Source of the DNA: Chara braunii
Taxonomy: Eukaryota > Streptophyta > Charophyceae > Charales > Characeae
Reading direction: 5' to 3'
Assembly (NCBI GenBank): GCA_003427395.1
Contig: BFEA01000741.1
Coordinates: forward strand, 292,554-346,260
DNA: 53,707 nt
Part shown: piece after piece, positions 46,085-53,707 of the stretch
Position numbering within the stretch: the stretch's first letter is position 1
How the letters are laid out: each line of letters starts with the position of its first letter
Notes under the pieces: generated by a model
The model's input: only the letters and a program-made list of their open reading frames with translations
Database searches by the model: none
Told to the model about the DNA's origin: nothing
Position numbers and translations under genes: made by a program

Positions 46085-46270
46085 TTCTAGCAAGGGGGGG
46101 GGGGGGGAACATAGTAATTACTGTCGCATAAAACTGCGGAACTACTCTCTTCTTGCTGTCCCATGCCTGACACTTGGGAACCCCTTGAGCCACCAGCTGT
46201 CACCACACATTGGTCTGATTGTGCCTCTTCTAGCAACGGGGGGGGGGGGAAACATAGTAATTACTGTCTG
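46085..46270 (-). repeat. Local direct duplication in LINE ORF1
   Basis: CTTCTAGCAA, a G run of about 10-13, then AACATAGTAATTACTGTC occur twice on the plus strand, at about 46085-46126 and 46226-46268. The duplication interrupts ORF1 between its helical block and Gln-rich part. Confidence 0.75.
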
Positions 46271-48320
46271 CAACATCCTTTGGCTAACCACTAGCCAAAG
46301 GGCTCCTGACGGTAATCCCTGTTCCAAAACCAATTTCAGACTTGGACTGTTACTTAGAATCACGTATAATTGTTCATAAGATTTCGTCCAAAAATCGTCA
46401 GACGCTGTTTCAAAATTATTTTTCAGCTGTCGGAGCAGCCAATCAGTGAGCTGGGAAATCTTGTCAGACACCGGAATCTGTGATTGGTCAGTCCCCTTGG
46501 TCTGTTCCAGAGCATCCACCATTGGAGTATCCTCTGGTACGTGATGATCCACCTCCATTGGGGCTGGACCAAACGCTTCCTTGAAGGGGTCTNAAGAATC
46601 TGCTACATCTATTTCCTCTGCCGTGATTAATNNGACTGTATCCTGGGATTCCTTCGATTTGTGTAATCCCTGTTCTTCTACACCTCCCTTTATTTCCACC
46701 CATTTTAACGGTGATCCCCGGTGTCTCACTGAAACGCCCTTACTCACTATAAGTTTTTTTTTAATTTTATTTTGTGTCCTCCTCTTCCTTCTTACTAAAG
46801 TCTGATCCTGTTCCATCTCCTGGTCTGATTCCACATTCTTTTCCTGTACCTGTGGAATACCTTGAACATTACCCTTCTCAGGAATAACAGCGACCTCAAC
46901 TTCCTCCCCTACCTTGGGTGAGAGAGAAGCAACAACAACCTCAACCTCCCCCCCTTCATTGGGTGGGAGAGATTGCATGTAGTTCTTGGGATCTGGGCCA
47001 AGCGAACCAGTGGTGGAAATGGCCCCTGATTTTTCCACTGCTTTTGAAGTACCCGCTAAGTTGAGTGAATTCTCCTACACCTCCTGATGAGAATCAGGAA
47101 CCGAAACCAGTCCCCCTTCTTTTGGTGGACCATTTGCGACCTGTTCCCACTGAGGACGTGAATGCAGCGGAAGTGGTGGCGAGGATGCTGGAGGAGACCA
47201 GCCCTCTGGGGGTCTGGAATCCCAATTTGGTTCTCCTTGGCGCTCCCATGTCCATCCTGTGGGCCGTTGTCCCTTGCCCGACCCTTCTACATACACCCAC
47301 CCCTCATGCCCCGGTTCCACCGTTCGCCACAGATTTGCTTTGAACGGGTCCCTGATCAATCCACCTGTCGTTTTCTGTTTGCGAGAGGGGTTGTGTGCGC
47401 AGGAAGGATCCAGAAACAAATGCCTGTATGCTTTACATCGAAAACACCAGGGGCGTAGTTTGTGTGAAGTGTGAATGTGATATTCCCTCCCCCCAACTCA
47501 GTAGGGAATCACATCATCAATGTTGAAAGGAGTATTGGAGGGATGATTGAGAGTCAACATCAAGTAATCATCCCTCCTGGCTGCATATGCTGGCAGCGGA
47601 TCGATGAAGTCAATGATATCATGAATCTCCCCGAAATCATAAACAAAAGGAGCCTGAATTTCTATCGGTATGTGACGAAACTCTACCCAGTAATGTTCTT
47701 CCATCATCTGTCTGCGTCTCTCATCAGGCCCTTGTTTCTGGGGAGACTAGGGATATATCCGGACTTCTGATCTGTCACAGCGAAACTTTTTCCAACCATC
47801 AATTGTTTTCTTATCCAGAATGTGTACACTCAACACCGTAAAAGTAGTCGAAGAGATAGGTTGAATTAAAAAGTCTTCATTGACTGCCTCCTGACTTCCT
47901 TTCAAATGCATGAGACGTTTACAAATCCATTTTATTTTTTCNTTCGTCGATTTGTACGCTGCGTCATCATGAAAGACNCANTTATTTGCATGNGATTGAT
48001 AAATAAAATCCCTCTCTGCAACTTTCTGGGTGGGATACGTTTTGATCATAGATTTNNNCCCCCCTTTATCAACTACTTTGCATTCTGAGGGACTAATGAA
48101 TTTTGAAAGGAAAAAANCACGNGCANTCGGTATATTTGCAAGAGGAATGAGGAGGGGCTGAGCAAGAGATCCCGATCTCTTGACTTCCAATGCTCTTGAT
48201 TGAAAAGGGCCTTTGGCCTTTTGCAGTCAAGAGACTGTCGATGACTGGACCGTCTCCTTATCCAATGTCTTTCCCACACCTTCCTCCCTTCCTCTTGTAC
48301 ATTCCTCACTCTGCTTCCCC

Positions 48321-48782
48321 TCCCTCTTACATATTATTTGAAAGACCATGAACCTATATTTTTTTTTGTTGCATGTCTGAAAGGTCGAAAAACCTATGCT
48401 TCTCATTTTTTGCTTTGCTTAGGCATGTATGTGATGTACATGATAAATTTCTGCCTCCTACAACTCTACCCCTGATAATGCCAAACATGTGTAAATTAAT
48501 TTGGAAAATGTTTTTTCATATTGAAAATTAGGTTAGTCGCCTCAAACCTGATTGATTGAGACTTGCTTGAAATTAGACAGGCAGTAAGGTAGAGATTCAA
48601 AGACGAATTGCTTTACTGCTTGGTGAACGATGTTTTGACTTCTTCGTGAATGAGATTATGACTGCTTGATGAATGGTGTTTTGATTGTTTGACGAATGCT
48701 GATCTTGAGGAGTCGTTCTACTGTTTGGATGAGTGTGATTTTGAATGGTTTGGAAAACAGTAGAATAGAGACTCGAGGAGAA
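48321..48782. other. Gene-free spacer
   Basis: AT-rich with a short T run at about 48359-48367. 48600-48700 repeats ATTGCTTTACTGCTTGGTGA-like text (TGACTGCTTGATGAATG, TGATTGTTTGACGAATG) as a degenerate short repeat. No gene. Confidence 0.5.
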
Positions 48783-49135
48783 GTCGTTTTTTTTTTTTTT
48801 TTGAAACACAGGCTCCATCTATTGGTGGGGAGCAACACCTGCTGGGTCCAGCGTCCCATAGATACAACCATATCTTCTCAAATTGGCACAAACTGGGAAC
48901 CGGGCCCAGCGTCCCATCGCGAGTACGTTCAGAAACCTCACCAGAAGATTTCGTGAAAATGAGACAAGGAACCTAGAAAGACTCCTGTTAGCCTAAGTAA
49001 CGAAACCAAGATTGCTGAGAACCGGGCTCAGCGTCCCTTATGACGATGACCGAAATCGTAATGGTGAAAAACGTAGAATCTGAAAGTTTTAAGGTGTCGG
49101 AGCCATTACCCCGCTTTAGCTATGAAAGCTTCTAG
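48783..49135 (-). repeat. SINE-like element with triplicated tail stem
   Basis: On the minus strand: head TAAAGCGGGGTAATGGCTCC (49092-49121); then three versions of the tail stem, GACGCTGAGCCCGGTTCTCAG (49017-49037), GACGCTGGGCCCGGTTCCCAG (48891-48915) and GACGCTGGACCCAGCAGG (48835-48858, right arm deleted); then CTCCCCACCAATAGATGG and poly-A (T run 48787-48802). The two complete stems pair CTGAG/CTCAG and CTGGG/CCCAG. No ORF. Confidence 0.75.
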
Positions 49136-49590
49136 GCTACTCAGAATTGACTTTGTCGTTCTACTGTTCGGATGAATGTGATCTTGCATGGTTTGGTAAG
49201 CAGTGGAATAAAGACTTAAACTACCACTACCTTTCCAAGCTGTAGTCCCATTCGGGAAAATGACGTCAAGCGCAAAGTTCGAGGGTCCGGGAGAGGGTTG
49301 ACAAAAACAAAACATTTGGGCCTTGTGGGCCCGATCGGAGAAAAAAACAGAAAAAAACAGAAAAAAGAAAGAAACTGCAGAGTTGAAGAGAAGGGAGTCG
49401 TGGAAAGCCACAAAGGAAGTGTGCTCACAGCAGTGCCTCAAGGAATGCATCTGCCCAGAATCAGCGATAGTTTCATTTCTTGTTTTTTGTGTTTTTCATT
49501 TTTTTCTTCCGAGTTAGTTTCAGTGCCCTGCCAATGAGGCAGGGCGCTTTCCACGGACAGCTGACGCTTGCAACCAATGGGGCACTCTCC
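49136..49590. other. Gene-free spacer with short hairpin
   Basis: Contains GCCCTGCCAATGAGGCAGGGC (about 49522-49542), a perfect small hairpin, and A-rich DNA at 49335-49370. Open frames are short and unrecognised. Confidence 0.45.
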
Positions 49591-49860
49591 ACATGTACTC
49601 AAGATTTTGTATCCAGCTGCTTTTACATCCAATAGTTGTTGCTGTTTTTGCTTTTTTTTTCTTCATACGGTCGTAGGTGCTGAGGGCTGTGACGCCCGTT
49701 GGGAGGGCATATTCTCACTTGCGCCCAATGTTCTGTATCCAGCTGCTTTCACGTCCAAAGAGTTGTTGATCTTTTTCCTTCTTTTTTTCCCCCTTTTCCT
49801 ATTGCCGTGTTTTGCTAAGGGCAGTAACACCCTTTGGCAGACTCTCACGTGTACCCAGCG
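49591..49860 (+). repeat. Degenerate repeat TCTGTATCCAGCTGCTTT
   Basis: The block TTTTGTATCCAGCTGCTTTT (49604) recurs as TTCTGTATCCAGCTGCTTTC (about 49731), both followed by a T-rich stretch and a GCAGTAACACCC- or GCTGTGACGCCC-type block. A third, shortened form (CCCAATGTTCTGTATACGTC) follows the foldback at 50033. Period about 125 bp for the first two. Confidence 0.65.
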
Positions 49861-50030
49861 CCAAGTCCCACTAGCAGCATTGAGTATCCTCAACGCCCGA
49901 ATCTGGGCGTGTTTGTGGAGAGGTGCGATTGAGGAAACTACACACGATTTTCTGCACAACTCGACGAAGACGTCCAGATTCGAGCGTTGAGCAAACTCAA
50001 CGCTGCTACTAGCCTGCTAGTGGGACTTGG
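49861..50030. repeat. Foldback / MITE-like element 4
   Basis: Arms 49861-49908 and 49972-50030 are inverted copies: 17 identical bases (CCAAGTCCCACTAGCAG), then TTGAG-x-x-x-x-CTCAACGC and CGAATCTGG. The right arm has extra bases in the middle. It lies between two copies of GCCCAATGTTCTGTAT (about 49723 and 50032), so it may have inserted into that repeat. Confidence 0.75.
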
Positions 50031-50239
50031 GCCCCAATGTTCTGTATACGTCTTTGCTTTTTTTTTTTTTTTTGTTCCGATGGGAAACTGTTTACTCAGA
50101 TATCCTATGGGACCACCCAGCAACTGGACCCAGTTTAGACCATCATCCTATGTGACAACTTAGCGCTGAGAGGGACTCATTGCATAGCCCCATCGGTACT
50201 GTTACCTTTGATTCTTTCTGTATAACAGACTGACATCGT
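50031..50239. other. Spacer with T run
   Basis: T run at 50058-50074; nothing else recognised. Confidence 0.5.
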
Positions 50240-52320
50240 CAATTAGTCGGATCCTGTACGGGCGACCGCAGGGCCAAGGGCACAAGCAGCTGAGGCGCTT
50301 AACGCGAGCGCGGTTTATCGAGGCGCTGGGTGAAACCACAACACAGGCTGGTGTGGACACTCACCCGACACGTGGCAGGGGAGGTTCACCCCTCCTCCGA
50401 GGCACGAGTTACGCGACACGATCTCCATAGCCGCCGCCCGCGACTGTGGCGGTGAAAGGCGTGGATGGACACGGAGGCACCACCGTACCTGCCATGTCCA
50501 GTGGAAGTCAGCGGGGAGAGCCCTGGTAGCAACCAAAGTGTGTGAAGACGGCAGACTCTACCGAATTACCAAGGACCAGATCGAGACCAAGCGACAAGAG
50601 AAGAAGAGTCAGTGACAGAAACGGCGAAAGGAACAACACATAGAAGTCAATTCCAAACACAGACAACAAAAGCAAACGTGGTGATAACGGGGATGCGGAC
50701 AAGGAGGAACTGTACAAAAGACATCATGCAGAAGGGTTGTTGGACAGAGGCGTAGGAAGGAGAAAGGGAAGGATAGGGGGTAGGTTAACATATCAACCTA
50801 AGACCTGGACAGATTGAGACCAGAAGACAAGGGACGAGCGGAGATACGAGGCAGGAGAGAACGACGCGCGACACCTTCAGGCGGCTCAACAGATCAAGTA
50901 ACACGTGATCCAGGTGGAATTCACCCCCCGCACATCTCCCCCTCTCCTCCCCCCCCGCTCTCTTCCTCCAAGCCCCGCTGGGGACCAGTGCCACTAATCC
51001 AAAAGAAAACAACCAAAAAGAGACATCATCACACTAAAAATATACAATACCTAAACTACTGCATAACATCTGCACGAAAGAAACATACGGGGCATCTAAG
51101 GTGAGACAAACAACGGACCAAATGAAATTAGGTTACCGCAGGGCCAAGGGCCCAGACTCCCTGCTTTTCTATCAGGGGGCAATGAGACACACCTTGCATC
51201 GACAACTTGGCCCCGCTCCGTATGCAAGGCCTGCCACCCCTACCACAAGGAACAGGAACCCTGCGGAACTGACACTGACGACGCCGATGCAGATAGAGAC
51301 GGCAACATCTGCCTCCTCGGTCGTCTCGGCCTGCACAGATCCTACATCGCCGCCAGGAATACCCCGGTTAGGGTCCACGGAGGCACACCAAATTCGTCCC
51401 GACGGGACCTCCCAGACAACCCACGAGGAACATGGAACAGGGCAGGTCACGCAGGCAACTACGACTCCCGTGGATCAGACTATGCATGAAGCTAGTGACA
51501 AGGTTCTGATGGAAGAAGAAAGGAACACGGAGCACACTCCCCACCGACAGACCACGACGGTGAAGAAACCGCCCCCCAAGTCAGACAAACCCACTTGGGC
51601 ACAGAGAGTACGGGAGACTATGCAAGAGAAAAACCTAACCATTCCCCGCCCAGCGGTGGGCAACAAGAGGAACCAGGAGGCTCGACCGAAGAGATGAAAG
51701 TCCCACTCAGAAATTTGTCATCGGCCAGAGCATACTGTCTCACCCTGTTCCTCCACCCTCTAGAACAGAGGGTGGTGGACCAAGGCGGCAGAAAGACCTT
51801 GATGAAAACATACCCGACTGACAAGCTAGCTAAGAGAGACGAGGTATATACAAAACATGCTAGCAATTGGGTTTTCTACGATGAAGGGGCCAACAAATCC
51901 ACCAACGACAAAATTAAATGGATCTGTAAACACTTGGAGAGCATGAAGGGCAGCCCAGAGGCAGTCCGAGAATTTTTCCTAATCCAGCCGGTATCTCAAA
52001 CGGTGTTTACTGTCCTCAGCCTCTTCGATCAGTACAAACAGCAGATGGATGGATGGAAAAGGCTTCAATGGGATCGATCAGAGGTGAAGATCTTCCCATG
52101 GCTCCCGAGGAAGATCGGTCCAGAGGAGAGGAGAGAACAGATGATGCGTGACTTCTACTGGGTCGAGCTCAGACACATCCCAGTAGAAATACAAGCTGCA
52201 TTCCTGCACGATTTTGGACAGAACGACAAAATTGTAGACTTTATCGACCCTCTCCCTGACTACATGATGTTAGCCTTGGAGCTGGACAAAAACCAGCCCT
52301 TTTCCCTGGATGACATTGAG
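50240..52320 (+). mobile_element. LINE 5' part in plus orientation (copy 5)
   Basis: GC-rich leader (50240-51100) followed by the ORF1 N-terminal half. CCGCAGGGCCAAGGGC occurs at both 50266 and 51136, hinting at an internal leader duplication. The element stops abruptly at about 52320 inside ORF1, where a minus-strand ORF2 fragment begins. No ORF2, tail or poly-A in this orientation. Confidence 0.75.
51101..52320 (+). pseudogene. LINE ORF1 N-terminal half (copy 5)
   Basis: The start at 51101 is chosen because LFYQGAMRH follows, as in copy 3. The first 199 codons (51101-51697) are Thr/Pro-rich and end with TWAQRVRETMQ. The frame then shifts (about 51690), and the conserved domain runs in the frame of 51595: VPLRNLSSARAYCLTLFL, KHASNWVFYDEGANKS, EFFLIQPVSQTVFTVLS, SEVKIFPWLPRK, DFYWVELRHIPVEIQAAFLHDF, IVDFIDPLPDY, NQPFSLDDIE. 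It ends at 52320, before the knuckle. The next 39 codons are antisense LINE sequence, so the open frame to 52440 is chimeric. Confidence 0.85.
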
Positions 52321-52745
52321 GGGACGTTGAGAGGGCCGCTCCCATTTGTCCGGTTCAAAGCGGAGCTCACAAATGGGGGTGGCTACCTGGTATCCAAAGA
52401 GACCTTCTTCCTCTGTGCCCACTACCCGGCTCCGCTGTAGCTCCTTTAATGGTCTGGTGCAAACAAGTTGCTCGACCCGTGAGAGTGCTACCCACCTGGC
52501 CCTTGGTAGATCAGGGGTGTAGGCTTGCAAATTGGCCCTGTTCACGTGAATACTACGAACTTGGTATACTAGCATTGGAATTAGGTGAGCTCTCATTTCT
52601 ATCGCCCAATCTCCTGGCTTGATGGTAGGTCCTACTCTAAGCACTCTCTCCCAGCTGATTGTTATGGCCTCTCTAAGTTTGTTCAATTTGTACTCCAGAT
52701 CCTTGACATGGCTTAGTTGTGTTTTCAGCTCGGTGGTTGTTTTTT
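52321..52745 (-). pseudogene. LINE ORF2 linker fragment, inverted against copy 5
   Basis: The minus strand encodes TELKTQLSHVKDLEYKLNKL, then REAITISWERVLRVGPTIK, GDWAIEM and FGYQVATPICELRFEPDKW. This matches the linker of the divergent element at 26350-28500 (AEQLHCQLRYVRGREANLEK, LQEAIPLAW, GDWVVRW, FAFQPSSPILALPFDPQEW). It is bounded by the junction with copy 5 at about 52320 and a T-rich tract at 52739. Confidence 0.8.
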
Positions 52746-52824
52746 TTTCAATTTTATTTATCCCTTTTTTTCACCCATGTAAGCCAGCAGGACCCCTTGT
52801 GTAAGGAGACGTTTCTTTTCTTGT

Positions 52825-53200
52825 CTTTTTTATTTTTAAAACAAACATGCTCCGATCTATTCGTGTGGATCAGCACGTGCTGGGAGCCGGGCCCAGCATC
52901 TCTTATAAATGAGATTACAATGAGGATACAATAATGGAGATTCATGATGATTTGAGGATGATTCAACCATTGGAGGAGGATTAGGACGTCGGTTAAGAAA
53001 ATCTGATCAAATCAGCACTCTACTCCTATCTATCACCTAATTCCACGTATCCTTATCAACCCAGTCTACTCCAAACCTAGCTCGGCTGTTGGCTCATCCA
53101 GGCCTATTCCCGGTCTCGTACCCCCAACCAGACTAGGTTACAGGGCAGCGCGACCCACCCCAGCTCCGATCATCGTCGACCTTGCAGCTGTTCATCGTAT
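52825..53200 (-). repeat. SINE-like element with LINE-type tail
   Basis: On the minus strand: a head shared with 16631-16710 (GGGTGGGTCGCGCTGCCCTG and TAACCTAG), about 190 bp of unshared DNA, then the tail (52902-52849): stem CTGGG/CCCAG, loop CCCGGCT, palindrome CAGCACGTGCTG (52871-52882), an AATAGAT block and an A-rich end. No ORF. About 375 bp, within the usual SINE size range. Confidence 0.7.
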
Positions 53201-53707
53201 TGTTCCATTCCGTGCATGAGCTTTTCAAGAATGGCCTTACGTTGCCGGGCGTGCAATGCACATGTTGAACCATTCCACCACTGATTCGTATTCATTTTTC
53301 CATTGTCCCTACTATTCCCAGAAGTCCGTGACTGATCAAGTCAGGGTGGCCACTTTAAGCAGCGATATATTAAACTTTAAAAACTTGACCCCCGCTCGAT
53401 CTGGGAGTGAAAGAACAGTCCCAAGACAACACACCCCTGTGGTTGAATGAGCCGCAGGGGCTGAAGGGCATAGCGTCTGATGATATGGTGCCTAGCCGTG
53501 ACAAATCCTGGGAGATGAGAAGCAGCTCTATCCTTGAGAACGATATGCCCACCTCCCCTCTTGACCCGACACACGTGTAAGCTCTCTTTGAAGGGTGGAG
53601 CATATGGTATGCGTCTGGAAGTTGGAGTGCTGTGATGAATCATGCAAGCATGTCAACGTCGGGGTGGGGGGTTGTGAGGCTCTTTTTTTTTTTTTTGGGG
53701 GGGGGGG
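53201..53707. other. Gene-free right edge
   Basis: No coding frame resembles a LINE or host module. The window ends in a T run (about 53684-53696) and a G run, a low-complexity edge like that at the left end. Confidence 0.5.

Larger units (their letters stand above)
44980..48190 (-). pseudogene. LINE ORF1 (copy 4), broken
   Basis: Blocks in order: N-terminal domain (48190-47500: FFLSKFISPSE, VFHDDAAYKS, FLIQPIS, SEVRIYP, EEHYWVEFRHIPIEIQAPF, IIDFIDPLPAY); knuckle CFRCKAYRHLFLDPSC with six residues between His and Cys (about 47440-47395); RDPFKANLWRTVEPGHEGWVY (about 47350-47285); SLQPG-type linker; DPFKEAFGPAPMEVD and a helical DWLLRQL...LYVILSNS block (about 46600-46340); a local duplication around 46085-46270; a Gln-rich duplicated segment (45890-45580); and the C-terminal domain (about 45410-44990: GKWELGLSPIGQDQYGG, KHYDPGPQATL, DIFVRFEDQKEVGLKW). 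Frame changes separate the blocks. A role in RNA binding is inferred. Confidence 0.85.
40094..48320 (-). mobile_element. Full-length but inactive LINE (copy 4)
   Basis: From 5' to 3' on the minus strand: ORF1 (about 48190-44980), 44-bp gap, ORF2 (44935-40384), short 3' UTR, then a 44-bp T run on plus (40094-40137) as poly-A. The 3' end next to the poly-A reads GGGCACTGGGCCCTGTTT, so only the left half of the family stem survives. It is AT-richer than copy 3 and its proteins are clearly diverged, so it is a separate subfamily. The ORF1 N-terminus with LFYQGAMRH is absent, suggesting slight 5' truncation near 48320. Confidence 0.88.

Noticed and set aside
50240-52745. Twin-primed (5'-inverted) LINE insertion
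   Set aside because: The inverted piece should be the more 5' part and lie distal to the poly-A side; here order and subfamily are wrong.
1-53707. CRISPR array, operon, LTR retrotransposon or DNA transposase
   Set aside because: No regularly spaced direct repeats with unique spacers, no gag-pol or integrase motifs and no DDE transposase were seen on either strand.

Overview
This is a eukaryotic, repeat-dominated window with no prokaryotic gene organisation. The non-LTR retrotransposon proteins, the GT-AG introns (8.1 kb in one gene), the long mono- and trinucleotide tracts and the scattered single 'n' bases fit a large, LINE-rich streptophyte or plant-type genome. A charophyte alga such as Chara is my best guess. 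That is inference from style only, because no rRNA, plastid or species-diagnostic gene is present.

The only convincing host gene lies on the minus strand. Two consecutive exons (25129-23762, then 15619-15271) encode tandem Cys-paired beta-sandwich (Ig/FN3-like) modules with the signature C...C-x-SP...G-x-YTF-x-VRA...D-x-AGN. Both splice sites of the intervening 8,142 bp intron are visible, and the phase (0/0) restores a complete module across the junction. The first exon also carries a 208-residue low-complexity insert between the two cysteines of one module. The 5' and 3' ends of the gene were not found.

Most of the rest is one lineage of L1-like LINEs in at least nine copies or fragments. 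These are an old decayed copy (531-7915, minus), fragments at 9800-10176 (minus), 16033-16338 (plus), 22453-23336 (minus) and 25620-25760 (plus), a divergent truncated copy (26350-28500, minus), a near-complete young copy (28565 to about 36990, minus, full of ambiguous bases), a second full-length but decayed copy (40094 to about 48320, minus), and an ORF1 5' piece (50240-52320, plus) abutting an inverted ORF2 piece (52321-52745, minus). ORF2 has an AP-like endonuclease, a reverse transcriptase with FADD, and a C-terminal zinc-ribbon. ORF1 is unusually long (about 990 codons). It has an N-terminal domain, a non-standard CX2CX4HX6C knuckle, a 'DPFK..WRTVDPGHEGWVY' block, a helical 'FGPxPM...WL...LF' block and a C-terminal 'GKWELGL...VRFE..KE.GL' domain that I do not recognise.

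The most interesting signal is RNA-level. The 3' end of these LINEs carries a short tail next to the poly-A that also occurs on several otherwise unrelated short elements (25317-25480, 39235-39345, 48783-49135, 52825-53200). The tail contains a 5-bp stem with a 7-nt loop whose arms co-vary between copies (CTGGA/TCCAG, CTGGG/CCCAG, CTGAG/CTCAG). This suggests a structured recognition element shared by a LINE and its parasitic SINE-like partners. A second, 12-13 bp hairpin in the LINE 3' UTR is also conserved.

The spacers hold tRNA-derived SINE pieces (20.17-21.90 kb), four foldback/MITE-like elements, a 401-bp tandem duplication, a roughly 130-bp tandem duplication, 180-210 bp monomers just upstream of the young LINE, a (GAT)n-rich block, a (GAA)n tract and a 57-G run. 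The long stretches without a gene are described individually.
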